Position numbers and translations under genes: made by a program. Source: an uncultured Porphyromonadaceae bacterium (lineage in GTDB: Bacteria; Bacteroidota; Bacteroidia; Bacteroidales; Muribaculaceae). Taken from it: DNA of 64,000 nt. Below are positions 36,895 through 46,136 of this stretch, piece by piece; position 1 is the stretch's first letter, and each line of letters begins with the position of its first letter. The notes beneath the pieces were generated by a model. The model made no database searches. It was not told where the DNA came from and worked only from the letters and a program-made list of their open reading frames with translations. The stretch covers positions 124,001 through 188,000 of the forward strand of contig CANRVB010000002.1 of assembly GCA_947643165.1 (NCBI GenBank). The letters run 5' to 3'.

Positions 36895-37677
36895 CTACTT
36901 GAAGCGATAGGTTATTGTGCCCACCTGCTCGGCAGGAGCGTCCTGATTCACAGAGAATTTTGACTGTGAGGCTGCCTGTTCGCAGCTGCGGCGTGCAGCC
37001 GGATCAGATGATACGGCACCCGATCCGCCTGAGTAAGAGGCTGATGTGACGCGTCCCTGACGGTCCACACGCACCTTGATGATGATAGTGCCTGTAGTTG
37101 TACCCGAAGGACTTGACCACGATTCAAGTGAGCGGCCGCGCAGTGAGTGTCCGGGGCTTCCGGCCAGTGCGCCCGACGTTGAGTTTCCGTTGGGCGAACC
37201 TGCTGTCCCGCTTTCCGAGCTTCCTGATTTCTGGCCTCCGAAGTTCACACGATTGCTTATCTTCTTGGCTGTCTCGGCTTCTTGCTTGGCCTTGGCCTGC
37301 GCCTCAAGCTCTTCGCGCGAAGGTCCTGGCTTCTCGGGCACCGGCTTTTTCGCGATCTTCATCGGCGATTCTTTGGTCGTGGTGACGGTTGCCGGTGGTG
37401 TTTCCGCTACCTGACCGGCATCGGCTATGTCGTCGGCCTCGGCTGCCGGCTTCGGATCGGAAGCGTTGGTCGCAGGGCTCTTCTGCTCGACTCTTGGCTG
37501 AGGAACATCGCCGAGCTTCACATATTCGCCTTCAAGCAATAGCTCGGAAGTGTCTTCCGGGGGCCACACGCGTTTGGTCTCGCCCGTGTAGCGGAGATAT
37601 ATGACGAGCAGCAGCAATAGTACGAGTGCGTGGAATATCACAGTCGAAGCCAAAGCTATGATGCGGGATTTGTTCAC
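36895..37677 (-). CDS. tonB: TonB-like energy transducer
   Basis: A 260-residue protein with an N-terminal membrane helix (about 7-28). A proline/lysine/glutamate-rich middle reaches across the periplasm, and a C-terminal TonB-type domain includes IIIKVRVDRQGRVTSASYSGGSG and ends GTITYRFK. It would pass energy from ExbB-ExbD to receptors such as SusC and BtuB. The genes exbB and exbD lie directly upstream, 36 bases away, forming a complete module. The C-terminal domain is of the short TonB/TolA type. Confidence 0.9.
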   Translation of the reverse strand: MNKSRIIALASTVIFHALVLLLLLVIYLRYTGETKRVWPPEDTSELLLEGEYVKLGDVPQPRVEQKSPATNASDPKPAAEADDIADAGQVAETPPATVTTTKESPMKIAKKPVPEKPGPSREELEAQAKAKQEAETAKKISNRVNFGGQKSGSSESGTAGSPNGNSTSGALAGSPGHSLRGRSLESWSSPSGTTTGTIIIKVRVDRQGRVTSASYSGGSGAVSSDPAARRSCEQAASQSKFSVNQDAPAEQVGTITYRFK

Positions 37678-37713
37678 GTTTAGTCAGAATGTAGATGAAA
37701 GATATATAGCGGT

Positions 37714-38145
37714 TTAGTTGGCCGGTTTTGCCGATGCTGGCGCCGGTTTGGTTGCCAATACCATTTTCAGACCGGTATCGGCACCGAGATTCAGCACCTC
37801 TACCAGTTTGCCGTAGTTGATTGACTCGTCGGCGTAGATTGCAACAAACTCGGTAGAGTCCTGGAGCTGTATAGCCTGAAGGACATTGCGGAGCTGATCG
37901 GTGGCAACCGGTTGCGGCTCGATATCGCCGGTCGATACGTAGATCACAGTGTCTTTGTCAATATATACCCGGGTCGAGGGCTTGATTGCCGTCTGCTCCG
38001 AACTTTGGGGCAGATTGATCTCGAGCGCGGTCGGAAAGACAAACGTACTCGTCACCATGAAGAATATCAGCAGCAGGAATATGACGTCGGTCATGGAGGC
38101 CATGCTGAATATCGACGTCATGTCGAATTGACGCTTTAATGACAT
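37714..38145 (-). CDS. exbD: ExbD/TolR-family biopolymer transport protein
   Basis: A 143-residue protein with one N-terminal transmembrane helix. SMTDVIFLLLIFFMVTSTFV holds the conserved membrane aspartate that carries protons. A small periplasmic domain follows. The ATG at 38145 (MSLKRQFDMTSIF) is the family start; longer in-frame starts would overlap exbB. It is 13 bases after exbB. Confidence 0.94.
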   Translation of the reverse strand: MSLKRQFDMTSIFSMASMTDVIFLLLIFFMVTSTFVFPTALEINLPQSSEQTAIKPSTRVYIDKDTVIYVSTGDIEPQPVATDQLRNVLQAIQLQDSTEFVAIYADESINYGKLVEVLNLGADTGLKMVLATKPAPASAKPAN

Positions 38146-38158
38146 GATTCGGATGGTA

Positions 38159-38884
38159 TTAAGCAGGCTCGTTGAGCAGATCCATGAATTCCATAGTGCG
38201 GCCTTCAAGGCGCGACATGATGCTGTTTATACGGGCTACGAGGTAGTTGTAGGCGAATAAGGCTATAATGCCTACTATCAGACCGGCCACTGTGGTTACC
38301 AGGGCTTCATATATACCGCCTGCAAGAATATCGATGTTGGCTGATGAGCCGGCGCTTGCAAGACTGAAAAATGCCTGTACCATACCGATTACAGTTCCGA
38401 GAAATCCCAGCATCGGGGCTCCGGCTGCGGTAGTCGCGAGCCATGGCAATCCCTTTCCGAGCGATGCTATCTCGATGTTGCCTGTATTCTCTATGGCTAC
38501 GAGCACATCATTCATAGGACGGCCGATACGGCTGATACCCTTGGCTATGAGACGGGCGGAGGGGGTATCGGTGCGTTCGCATAGCTTTGTGGCGCTCTTG
38601 AGCTCTCCCTCGTGTATGTAATCTCTTATACGGTCCATGAAAGAGCGGTCTTCGTGGCCGGCACGATGGAGAACTATGCAACGCTCCACAAATATATATA
38701 TACATATCAGCGACAATATCGCGAGTGGTATCATGATAAATCCGCCTTCCAGGCAGAGTTGCCATACCGACAGCTCTTTCACGGGGGCTGCCTCGGCCTG
38801 CTGGAGTGCTACTGGTACTGTCTGGCTGACAACATTTGAGATAGTGTCGGCTGCTGTTTCTGTGAGAAATTCGGTCTGGATCAT
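38159..38884 (-). CDS. exbB: MotA/TolQ/ExbB-family proton channel protein
   Basis: A 241-residue inner-membrane protein with three transmembrane helices (about 48-70, 148-170 and 195-217) and a long cytoplasmic loop. LAGGIYEALVTTVAGLIVGIIALFAYNYLVARI is the typical channel region, and GLPWLATTAAGAPMLGFLGTVIGMVQAF the other. With ExbD it uses the proton gradient to drive TonB. It starts 29 bases after pdxJ. Confidence 0.95.
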   Translation of the reverse strand: MIQTEFLTETAADTISNVVSQTVPVALQQAEAAPVKELSVWQLCLEGGFIMIPLAILSLICIYIFVERCIVLHRAGHEDRSFMDRIRDYIHEGELKSATKLCERTDTPSARLIAKGISRIGRPMNDVLVAIENTGNIEIASLGKGLPWLATTAAGAPMLGFLGTVIGMVQAFFSLASAGSSANIDILAGGIYEALVTTVAGLIVGIIALFAYNYLVARINSIMSRLEGRTMEFMDLLNEPA

Positions 38885-38913
38885 TCTTATAGTGTGATAG
38901 TGCGGTTAACAAA

Positions 38914-39627
38914 TTATTGAAGACACTCTTTATATCGGCGTATGGTTTCCTGAAGCCCGAGGTAAAGGGCGTCGGAAATCAGCGAGTGGCCTATTGATAC
39001 CTCATCAAGGTAGGGGACACGCTCGTGGAAGAACTTCAGATTGTCAAGGCCGAGATCGTGGCCGGCATTTACGCCGAGTCCGGCATTGTGGGCTGCCTTC
39101 GAGGCTTCGACAAAGGGTGCTACGGCCCCTTCGGGATCGGAGGCGTAATTGTCGGCATAAGGCTTTGTATAGAGCTCCACTCTGTCGGCGCCGACTGTCG
39201 CTGCGGCGCGGATATTGTTGATATCGGTATCTACGAATATGGATGAACGTATGCCAGCCTCACGCAGACGCTCTACTATCTCGGTCAGCATATCGGCGTT
39301 TGCGACGACATCCCAGCCTGCGCTCGATGTGAGTGCGTCAGGCGCATCGGGAACGAGTGTCACCTGTTCCGGCTTTACCTTCAGAACAATGTCCATGAAC
39401 TCGGGTGAAGGGTAACCTTCGATGTTGAATTCAGTCTTGACTATGGGTCTCAGAAGGAATACATCCTTATGCTTTATGTGGCGTTCGTCCGGACGCGGAT
39501 GAATAGTGATACCGTTTGCGCCGAAACGTTCGCAGTCGATCGCGAATTGCTCGACATCAGGCCTATTCTCACCGCGGGCGTTGCGCAGTGTCGCTACTTT
39601 GTTTATGTTAACACTTAGGTTTGTCAT
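38914..39627 (-). CDS. pdxJ: Pyridoxine 5'-phosphate synthase
   Basis: A 237-residue TIM-barrel enzyme that joins 1-deoxyxylulose 5-phosphate and 3-amino-2-oxopropyl phosphate to make vitamin B6. Signature stretches are [39 protein letters not shown] and [14 protein letters not shown], and the C-terminal [13 protein letters not shown]. It heads the minus-strand series leading through ExbB-ExbD-TonB to IspF. A small plus-strand gene diverges from it. Confidence 0.97.
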   Translation of the reverse strand: MTNLSVNINKVATLRNARGENRPDVEQFAIDCERFGANGITIHPRPDERHIKHKDVFLLRPIVKTEFNIEGYPSPEFMDIVLKVKPEQVTLVPDAPDALTSSAGWDVVANADMLTEIVERLREAGIRSSIFVDTDINNIRAAATVGADRVELYTKPYADNYASDPEGAVAPFVEASKAAHNAGLGVNAGHDLGLDNLKFFHERVPYLDEVSIGHSLISDALYLGLQETIRRYKECLQ

Positions 39628-39713
39628 TCGAAATAGTTCTGATACGTGAAATAAACCGTATACTTAAAAAACTTGATGATAATGCGGAGTGTTATTTATC
39701 TAAGAAAAAGTTG

Positions 39714-39721
39714 TAAATTTG
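39714..39721 (+). promoter_or_regulatory. -7 box upstream of the ACT-like gene and nadK
   Basis: TAAATTTG lies 72 bases ahead of the ATG at 39794. There is no strong -33. It excludes an in-frame ATG at 39719. Confidence 0.55.
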
Positions 39722-39793
39722 CACTTCGCAAAATTGACTACAAAAATAGTCAGAAATTCTCTATTCAGAAAGAATTTGGAGGCAAAAGAAAGC

Positions 39794-40195
39794 ATGAGCA
39801 GTAGAAAACATTATTCCAAACAGGCATTGAAGACTGCGGGACATGTGGATGTCGACCGTTTGTTTCCGCCTACCGATGAGGCCAGCGAGCTTCTCGTAGC
39901 TTGTCGGCGCATGGATTATAGCGCTTCGGCTATAGCCAGGGCGGTGGAAGACTGCGATGCTCATCTGCTCAATCTCAATCTGACCGGCGATAGCGCTCCC
40001 GATGGATCGGATGATCTTATGGTGGAACTCAGGGTCGGTTTGAGAAATGCAAACCCGGTGGCGCGTTCACTCGAACGTTACGGCTATCGTGTCATGCTTA
40101 CGCGTCATGGTATGTACAATGGGTACTGTGGCGAAGAAATAGCAGACCCTGCTGTCGAGCGTGTTAAAGGTCTGCTTGCCCAGATCGAAGTGTAA
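39794..40195 (+). CDS. Small protein resembling the C-terminal ACT-like domain of Bacteroidales CBS proteins
   Basis: A 133-residue protein. Residues from about 40 on (MDYSASAIARAVEDCDAHLLNLNL, then a strand-rich part LMVELRVGLRNANPVARSLERYGYRVML) look like the ACT-like domain that ends a CBS-domain protein encoded next to nadK and pdxJ in Bacteroides. No CBS domain is present; the N-terminus is short and basic. This could be a reduced form of that gene. Identity is from memory of the family pattern, so moderate. nadK starts 25 bases downstream and probably shares the transcript. Confidence 0.6.
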   Translation: MSSRKHYSKQALKTAGHVDVDRLFPPTDEASELLVACRRMDYSASAIARAVEDCDAHLLNLNLTGDSAPDGSDDLMVELRVGLRNANPVARSLERYGYRVMLTRHGMYNGYCGEEIADPAVERVKGLLAQIEV

Positions 40196-40220
40196 CATCA
40201 TAACCAACTACCTTACAGAG

Positions 40221-41099
40221 ATGCTAATTACCGTATTTGGCAATGGATATCAGAATCCCCATCTTCAAGAACTTCAGTGCCTTTTTGATCAGCTTGCTGA
40301 TATAGAGGGTATGAAGCTTGTCGTAGAACTGACCTACGGTAATTACCTGTCCGAGCATATATCATTGCCACAAGGTGTGTCGTTGCAGCGTTCCGATTGC
40401 CTTCCTGTTGCCGATCTTGTGCTGAGTATCGGAGGCGATGGCACGTTCCTCCGAACAGCTGCGGCTGTCGCTCCGCTCGAGCTTCCTATAATGGGTATAA
40501 ATTCTGGCCATTTGGGTTATCTTTCGGCGGCCGATATAGCCGACGTCGACAATATAGTGGCCGATATAGCCAGCCGTAATTATATTGTCGAATCACGGTC
40601 AATGCTAAAGGTGTCGACCAACGATATGCTTGATAAATTAGTGCTTTATGCTCTCAATGAAGTTGCTGTGCTTAAGATGGACACTGCATCTATGATCTCG
40701 GCATGCACTACGGTCAATGGAGAGTTTCTTGCCAATTATCAGGCTGATGGACTTGTGATAAGTACACCTACCGGCTCTACCGGTTACAATCTGTCGGCCG
40801 GTGGCCCGATCGTGGCTCCGTCGGCACCAAACTGGATAATCTCTCCGGTTGCGGCCCATTCACTCACAATGCGCCCTCTCGTGGTGAGCGACACTTCGGT
40901 GATTGAAGTCGTTACACATTCGCGGGCCGACTCGTTCAGGCTAAGCGTCGACGGTCGTAGCGTAGAGTTGAGCATACCCACCCCGATTGTCGTTGAAAAG
41001 GCTCCGTTTGTTACAAAGCTTGTCCGTCGCAACGGTTTTAACTTTGCCGACACTCTGCGTCATAAGTTGTTGTGGGGCGTAGGTAATAATACCCTCTGA
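40221..41099 (+). CDS. nadK: NAD kinase
   Basis: A 292-residue enzyme that phosphorylates NAD to NADP. The GGDGTFLRTAAAV motif carries the catalytic aspartate. GINSGHLGYL, LNEVAVLK and ISTPTGSTGYNLSAGGPI complete the substrate pocket. The ATG at 40221 gives the family start LITVFGNGYQ; an in-frame start at 40161 would run into the gene before. Its stop shares one base with the start of the next gene. Confidence 0.96.
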   Translation: MLITVFGNGYQNPHLQELQCLFDQLADIEGMKLVVELTYGNYLSEHISLPQGVSLQRSDCLPVADLVLSIGGDGTFLRTAAAVAPLELPIMGINSGHLGYLSAADIADVDNIVADIASRNYIVESRSMLKVSTNDMLDKLVLYALNEVAVLKMDTASMISACTTVNGEFLANYQADGLVISTPTGSTGYNLSAGGPIVAPSAPNWIISPVAAHSLTMRPLVVSDTSVIEVVTHSRADSFRLSVDGRSVELSIPTPIVVEKAPFVTKLVRRNGFNFADTLRHKLLWGVGNNTL

Positions 41100-41827
41100 T
41101 GATCATATCTCTGCACCATGATGTGTTGGGCGATGTGACAGTCTCATATCGCCGGAACTCACGTAATTATACTGCACGTTGGAAAAATGGTTCTGTATAT
41201 ATGTCTGTACCCTATGGTGCTTCAAGCCGTCAGATTGTAGACATTCTCGATCGTCTGGCCCCACGGCTTGTTGCATCTCGGCCGTCGGAATGCAGCTTGC
41301 ATCCTGGATCAGTACTCGATCTCGACTCACTCACTATTGATATACGTAAGCCTGCATCCTCGTTTTCGGCGCGTACTATGGTCTCATTAAAGCCCCCATC
41401 GGCTGATACGGCGTATAAGTATAGACTCACGTTGACTCTTGCAGACGATGTTGACACATCATCGCCCTCATATCCTGCCTTTGTCAGTCGGGCCATCATA
41501 TCCTCACTTGATCCTGTGGCTGCAGATATCCTTGTGAATCTTGGTAGAAGACATGCCGATAGAGTGGGCGATCATCCGTCGGAGTGGCGTATAGGGCGAG
41601 GTCTGCGGGTGCTTGGTACATGTACACGCTCACGGATCATCACTCTTTCCAAAGCTCTGCTGTTTCTGCCTTCGGAATTGCGCGATTATGTGGTATGCCA
41701 TGAACTGGCACATCTGAAAGTGATGGATCATTCCGAACATTTCCATAGTGTGCTCGGGCATTATCTGCCTGCAGAGCGTAGGTATGCCGCTGAGTTGAGA
41801 CGTTTCAAATGGCCAATAGTGCGTTGA
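41099..41827 (+). CDS. YgjP/SprT-like zinc metallopeptidase
   Basis: A 242-residue protein of the YgjP (DUF45) type. The zinc motif is HELAH (His201, Glu202, His205) followed by LKVMDHSEHFHSVL with the third histidine. RIGRGLRVLGTCTRSRIITLSKALLFLP before it is typical for the family. The substrate is unknown; YgjP-type proteins are often linked to DNA-protein metabolism only by similarity. It starts on the last base of nadK, so translation is coupled. No signal peptide is seen, so it is cytoplasmic. Confidence 0.88.
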   Translation: MIISLHHDVLGDVTVSYRRNSRNYTARWKNGSVYMSVPYGASSRQIVDILDRLAPRLVASRPSECSLHPGSVLDLDSLTIDIRKPASSFSARTMVSLKPPSADTAYKYRLTLTLADDVDTSSPSYPAFVSRAIISSLDPVAADILVNLGRRHADRVGDHPSEWRIGRGLRVLGTCTRSRIITLSKALLFLPSELRDYVVCHELAHLKVMDHSEHFHSVLGHYLPAERRYAAELRRFKWPIVR

Positions 41828-41875
41828 CCGGCAAGTTTTTTCTGTCAATACGATGGCCGATTGATGAAATCTGTG

Positions 41876-41883
41876 TACCTTTG
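41876..41883 (+). promoter_or_regulatory. -7 box of the yqeY-serS-trmH genes
   Basis: TACCTTTG sits 23 bases ahead of the ATG at 41907. The -33 match is poor. Confidence 0.5.
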
Positions 41884-41906
41884 CGGAAATAAAAATATTG
41901 ATTGAA

Positions 41907-42359
41907 ATGGACTTATTCGAAAGAATCAGCGCCGATATAAAATCGGCCATGCTTGCCCGCGACAAAGTGCGTCTTGAGACTCTCCGTGGCATCAAGAAAG
42001 AATTTCTCGAAGCAAAGACCGCCAAGGGTGCTGATGGTACCCTTACTGATGAACATGCTACCAAAATTCTTGCCAAGATGGCAAAACAGCGCCGCGAGAC
42101 GGCACAGATATATGATGAGCAGAATCGTCCTGAACTGCGCGACAATGAGCTCGCTGAGGCGGCTGTAATTGAAGAGTATCTCCCCAAGGCTCTCACCGAA
42201 GAGGAGCTTACAGCCGAACTGCGTGATATCATAGCTCAGGTTGGTGCTACTTCGCCTAAAGAAATGGGCAAAGTTATGGGAGTGGCATCAAAGGCTCTTG
42301 CTGGCCGTGCCGATGGCAAAGCGATTTCTGAGAAAGTAAAGCAACTGTTGGCTCAATAA
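41907..42359 (+). CDS. YqeY/GatB-domain protein
   Basis: A 150-residue protein of the YqeY family, which matches the tail domain of the Asp/Glu-tRNA amidotransferase subunit GatB. Features are ADIKSAMLARDKVRLETLRGIKKEF, ADEGTLTDE-like EHATKILAKMAKQRRE and YLPKALTEEEL, then a helical tail ending VKQLLAQ. Its exact role is unknown, possibly tRNA related, and the next gene is serS, 17 bases downstream. Confidence 0.93.
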   Translation: MDLFERISADIKSAMLARDKVRLETLRGIKKEFLEAKTAKGADGTLTDEHATKILAKMAKQRRETAQIYDEQNRPELRDNELAEAAVIEEYLPKALTEEELTAELRDIIAQVGATSPKEMGKVMGVASKALAGRADGKAISEKVKQLLAQ

Positions 42360-42376
42360 TATAATAACGGAGTAAA

Positions 42377-43648
42377 ATGCTTACCATACAACAGATTAAG
42401 GAGAATCCCCAGCGTGTCATCGAGCGCCTGGCAGTAAAAGGATTCGACGGAAACGAACCGATCAACCGCGTTCTCGAACTTGACAACAACCGTCGTGCGT
42501 TCCAGCTTCAGAACGACAATCTTGCCGCTGAACAGAAACAGTTGGCTGCCCGCATTGGTGCGCTTATGAAGGAAGGCAAGCGGGAGGAAGCCGAAGAGGC
42601 CAAGACTCGTGTCGCTACCCTCAAGGAACAGCAGAGACAGATAGCTGCCGATCTTGCAGCTGCCGAAGGTCAGATAAGAGATATATTGCTCAACGTGCCC
42701 AATCTGCCTTGCGATGCTGTGCCCGAAGGCCGTACCGCAGCTGATAACGTTGTTGAAAAGACAGGTGGCCCGATGCCCGATCTGCCTGCCGATGCCATGT
42801 GTCATTGGGATCTGGCTAAGAAGTACAATATCATTGATTTCGATCTTGGCGTAAAGATCACAGGTGCCGGCTTCCCGGTTTACATCGGTAAAGGCGCCCG
42901 CCTTCAGCGTGCGCTCATTCAGTTCTTCCTGGATGAGGCTGGCAATGCAGGCTATACAGAGATCGAGCCTCCCTATGTTGTCAATGAGGATTCGGCATAC
43001 GGTACAGGACAGTTGCCCGATAAGGAAGCTCAGATGTATCACTGTGAGCTCGACAACCTGTATCTCATTCCGACTGCCGAGGTCCCTGTCACAAATATCT
43101 ATCGTGACGAGATTCTTGCCGGCGATTCACTTCCGCGTAAGAATTGCGCATACAGCGCATGCTTCCGTCGCGAAGCCGGCAGCTATGGCAAGGATGTGCG
43201 TGGCCTGAACCGTCTGCATCAGTTCGATAAGGTGGAGATTGTCCGCATCGAACGTCCCGAAGATAGCTACAATGCTCTTGAGGAGATGAAAGACCACGTC
43301 CAGAGCCTGCTCGACAAACTCGGATTGCCATGGCATATCCTGCGCCTCTGCGGTGGTGACATGAGCTTTACATCGGCCATAACATTCGACTTCGAGGTAT
43401 TCAGCGCAGCTCAGAAGCGTTGGCTCGAGGTTTCATCTGTCAGCAATTTCGAAACATACCAGGCCAATCGTCTTAAGTGCCGTTTCCGCGACTCTGACAA
43501 GAAGATACGTCTCTGCCACACTCTCAATGGATCTGCCCTTGCGCTCCCGCGTATCATGGCTGCCATTCTCGAGAATTACCAGACTCCCGAAGGTATTGTC
43601 GTTCCCGAAGTTTTGCGCCGGTATACCGGTTTCGATATTATTGACTGA
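42377..43648 (+). CDS. serS: Seryl-tRNA synthetase
   Basis: A 423-residue class II synthetase. The N-terminal two-helix coiled arm (about 25-105, rich in Glu, Lys and Gln) contacts the long arm of tRNA-Ser. Motif 2 is FRREAGSYGKDVRGLNRLHQF and motif 3 GSALALPRIMAAILENYQ. The start MLTIQQIKENPQRVIERL is standard. It is followed 9 bases later by the methyltransferase gene, so both are probably one transcript. Confidence 0.98.
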   Translation: MLTIQQIKENPQRVIERLAVKGFDGNEPINRVLELDNNRRAFQLQNDNLAAEQKQLAARIGALMKEGKREEAEEAKTRVATLKEQQRQIAADLAAAEGQIRDILLNVPNLPCDAVPEGRTAADNVVEKTGGPMPDLPADAMCHWDLAKKYNIIDFDLGVKITGAGFPVYIGKGARLQRALIQFFLDEAGNAGYTEIEPPYVVNEDSAYGTGQLPDKEAQMYHCELDNLYLIPTAEVPVTNIYRDEILAGDSLPRKNCAYSACFRREAGSYGKDVRGLNRLHQFDKVEIVRIERPEDSYNALEEMKDHVQSLLDKLGLPWHILRLCGGDMSFTSAITFDFEVFSAAQKRWLEVSSVSNFETYQANRLKCRFRDSDKKIRLCHTLNGSALALPRIMAAILENYQTPEGIVVPEVLRRYTGFDIID

Positions 43649-43657
43649 TAACAGCCG

Positions 43658-44191
43658 ATGCAGAAAAAAACTATCTGGGATCTCAACCGACCTGATATCG
43701 AGCACTACCGTGAACAGGCTAAACTGCCTGTCACGGTGGTGCTCGACAATATCAGATCCCTTAACAATATAGGATCGATATTCCGCACCTGCGACGGCTT
43801 CTCTGTCGAACATATAGCGCTCTGCGGCATAACAGCCACTCCGCCATCGCTCGAGATCCACAAGACTGCGCTTGGCGCCGAAGATTCAGTGGAGTGGAGC
43901 CATCATGACAGCACGCTCGAGTGTGTGCGCCAACTCCAGTCACAGGGATATACCGTGTGCGCTTTGGAGCAAGCCTTTGGAAGTGTCGAGCTGCAGAATT
44001 TCATTGTTGACCCGCACCGCAAGTATGCCATTGTTGCCGGACATGAGGTCGACGGTGTGGATCAGCGAGTTGTTGATGCCGCTGATATATGTCTCGAGAT
44101 ACCGCAGAGAGGCACAAAGCATTCCCTCAACGTGTCCGTATCTACCGGAATTGCCGTATGGCACATCTTCCAGCAAATGCTGACACACTGA
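43658..44191 (+). CDS. SpoU/TrmH-family RNA 2'-O-methyltransferase
   Basis: A 177-residue SPOUT knot enzyme that methylates a ribose in tRNA or rRNA using SAM. Motif 1 is LDNIRSLNNIGSIFRTCDGF, motif 2 IVAGHEVDGVDQRVV, motif 3 EIPQRGTKHSLNVSVSTGIAVW. The usual GNE of motif 2 is GHE here. It lacks an extra N-terminal RNA-binding domain. The target nucleotide cannot be told. It is the last gene of the serS unit and faces porV. Confidence 0.92.
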   Translation: MQKKTIWDLNRPDIEHYREQAKLPVTVVLDNIRSLNNIGSIFRTCDGFSVEHIALCGITATPPSLEIHKTALGAEDSVEWSHHDSTLECVRQLQSQGYTVCALEQAFGSVELQNFIVDPHRKYAIVAGHEVDGVDQRVVDAADICLEIPQRGTKHSLNVSVSTGIAVWHIFQQMLTH

Positions 44192-44224
44192 TTCCACCTT
44201 ACATTACTTATTTGCTTTCCGTTC

Positions 44225-45436
44225 TCAGCGTTTGCCCAGTATCTCCTTCAGGCCATCCATATCAAATGTCAGCGTGAAGCGTAGGGTTTGGTCAAGTGGG
44301 GACGTCTGAGCCGTGGCAAGCATATACGACGCGTCAAGCTTCACCACATTCAGCGAGAAGCCCGCGCCCAGTCCGAAATATTTTCGGTTGCCTTTCATCT
44401 CGCTTTCATGATAATATCCTGCACGCAGGAAAAACTGCCCGTTGTAAGAGTATTCAGCACCCAGCGACCAATTTATCTCCTTGATCTCCTCCGACACACC
44501 CCCCGGAGCATCGCTGAACGATTTGAATATACCTGTGATCGATGACATGTTTTCCCACTTCTCAAGCGCGTCAAGATATTCTTTCTGGCCTTCGGCAGTT
44601 GTCGTGTCATACTGATTCTCCAGAGGACGCGCAGGAACGAGTAGCTTGTTCAGGTCAAGGGCCAGTGTCAGATTATGATAGTCTGCCAGCGGGAATGTGA
44701 ATGCTGTGCCGATCTTCAGATTGGTAGGCAGAAATGCCGGATCCTCCCCATTATTATAAGATATCTTCGAGCCGATGTTCGATGCATTGAATCCGAACGA
44801 CCACTGACACTCATTGCGCCCTATTATCGGATATGTAGTATAGTAGCCCGATATATCGGCTGCAAACGCCGATGCTCCGGTCGACTGATCGCCGGCATAC
44901 GAGTCCGAGAAGCCAAGATCGGAATAGATATAGCGGAACACTACTCCCATTGAGAATTTTTCCGATAGCTTCCTTGAGTAGCCTATGTCAAACGCCATCT
45001 CATACGGATTCAGTATCTCGCCCGACGTCATGCTCGAATTGCTGGTCGTTACCTCGCCGAGCGAGAAATAACGCAACCCGGCGCTTACAGCCTGATTATC
45101 CTCATTTCCTATCTTCCAATATCCCGCCAGATTGGCCAGATATATGTCATTCACTATCTTACGGAGCCAAGGTGTATAGCTGAGCGATACGGCCGCTTTG
45201 CTGTAAGCAAATGCATATTTCGAAGGATTCCAGTACTGGGAATTGGCATCTGGATCAGTTGCGGCGCCAATGTCGCCCATAGCCGTGCCACGTGCGTCTG
45301 GTGCTATGATCAGCGAGTTCACTCCGGTCTGTAGCGGATTGAATTCATCCTTGGGTTTGTCGGCAAATGCTCTTGGAACAGCCGACACTGCAACCAACGA
45401 AGTGAGAAGTATATGTAGTCTATTGCTTGGTTTCAT
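44225..45436 (-). CDS. porV: Type IX secretion system outer-membrane protein PorV
   Basis: A 403-residue FadL-like barrel with a signal peptide of about 25 residues. The early part NPLQTGVNSLIIAPDARG, TAMGDIGAATDPDANSQYWNPSK and VSLSYTPWLRKIVNDIYLANL is the PorV signature, and the rest is strand-rich, ending in a barrel-type tail. PorV shuttles cargo with a type IX signal from the translocon to the attachment complex. Other type IX genes (porU, sprA and so on) are not in the window. It lies 124 bases after the FAH-like gene. Confidence 0.95.
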   Translation of the reverse strand: MKPSNRLHILLTSLVAVSAVPRAFADKPKDEFNPLQTGVNSLIIAPDARGTAMGDIGAATDPDANSQYWNPSKYAFAYSKAAVSLSYTPWLRKIVNDIYLANLAGYWKIGNEDNQAVSAGLRYFSLGEVTTSNSSMTSGEILNPYEMAFDIGYSRKLSEKFSMGVVFRYIYSDLGFSDSYAGDQSTGASAFAADISGYYTTYPIIGRNECQWSFGFNASNIGSKISYNNGEDPAFLPTNLKIGTAFTFPLADYHNLTLALDLNKLLVPARPLENQYDTTTAEGQKEYLDALEKWENMSSITGIFKSFSDAPGGVSEEIKEINWSLGAEYSYNGQFFLRAGYYHESEMKGNRKYFGLGAGFSLNVVKLDASYMLATAQTSPLDQTLRFTLTFDMDGLKEILGKR

Positions 45437-45560
45437 AAAACGGATGATAGGGAATGCTCCTTCTACATAAACTCTCCCGACCGCGATTTATTGTGTGGCA
45501 TAGCGATTCAACTCACCTTATCTCATCTTTGCCACAAGATTTGTAGCGCCGGCCTGCCCA

Positions 45561-46136
45561 TTATTTTATCCTTGCCGACAGACACATCTCATCTCCTATT
45601 CCCGCCGTAAACGTCGAGCCGACGGCTACCTCCATTTCAAGTGGGATTGTGAGCGGACACACCACATCGCCTGTCCTTAGCGATATATATTGCGACAAAG
45701 CTGATATGGCAGCCTCCACGCCAAGCTCTTCGCGGCCTATCTCTATCTTTGTGCCATTGATATCAATATGTATCATCTCCGGCAGGCCGCCCTCTTCAAT
45801 CTGGATCCATTGCCCCATCTGGACGCAGTTGTCAAACGCCGTAGCAAGCGATTGCGGCGCCCCGTTCTCCTTCAGCATTCTCTCAAGATCCACAGGCACG
45901 AGACGCATTATCAGGCTCATGGCATCGAAATACCTCATGGTAAAGCGCTCCGATATACTCTTGCCAAGCCGCGATATACGCACGGCTGGTAGTAATTCCA
46001 TTCTCCACTCATCAGCGAAATCAGGTAGAAACAGAGGCCTTCCTGGCAGTACCAGAGCCGAATCCGGTGCAAGCCACATGGCCGGAGGTGCGGCGATTGC
46101 TTCATCGCGCAGGCGTGTCAGTGCGAGCAGTTTCAT
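45561..46136 (-). CDS. FAH-like fold protein, uncertain activity
   Basis: A 191-residue protein without a signal. The layout resembles the fumarylacetoacetate hydrolase (FAH) fold. ALVLPGRPLFLPDFADEWRMELLPAVRISRLGKSISERF looks like the FAH entry region, with YFDAMSLIMR following. NGTKIEIGREELGVEAAISALSQYISLRTGDVVCP and GIGDEMCLSARI resemble its C-terminal part. The glutamate and aspartate metal ligands are not all clear, so it may be inactive. The stop of rex overlaps its start by 4 bases, which couples it to the redox sensor. I cannot assign a substrate. Confidence 0.6.
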   Translation of the reverse strand: MKLLALTRLRDEAIAAPPAMWLAPDSALVLPGRPLFLPDFADEWRMELLPAVRISRLGKSISERFTMRYFDAMSLIMRLVPVDLERMLKENGAPQSLATAFDNCVQMGQWIQIEEGGLPEMIHIDINGTKIEIGREELGVEAAISALSQYISLRTGDVVCPLTIPLEMEVAVGSTFTAGIGDEMCLSARIK

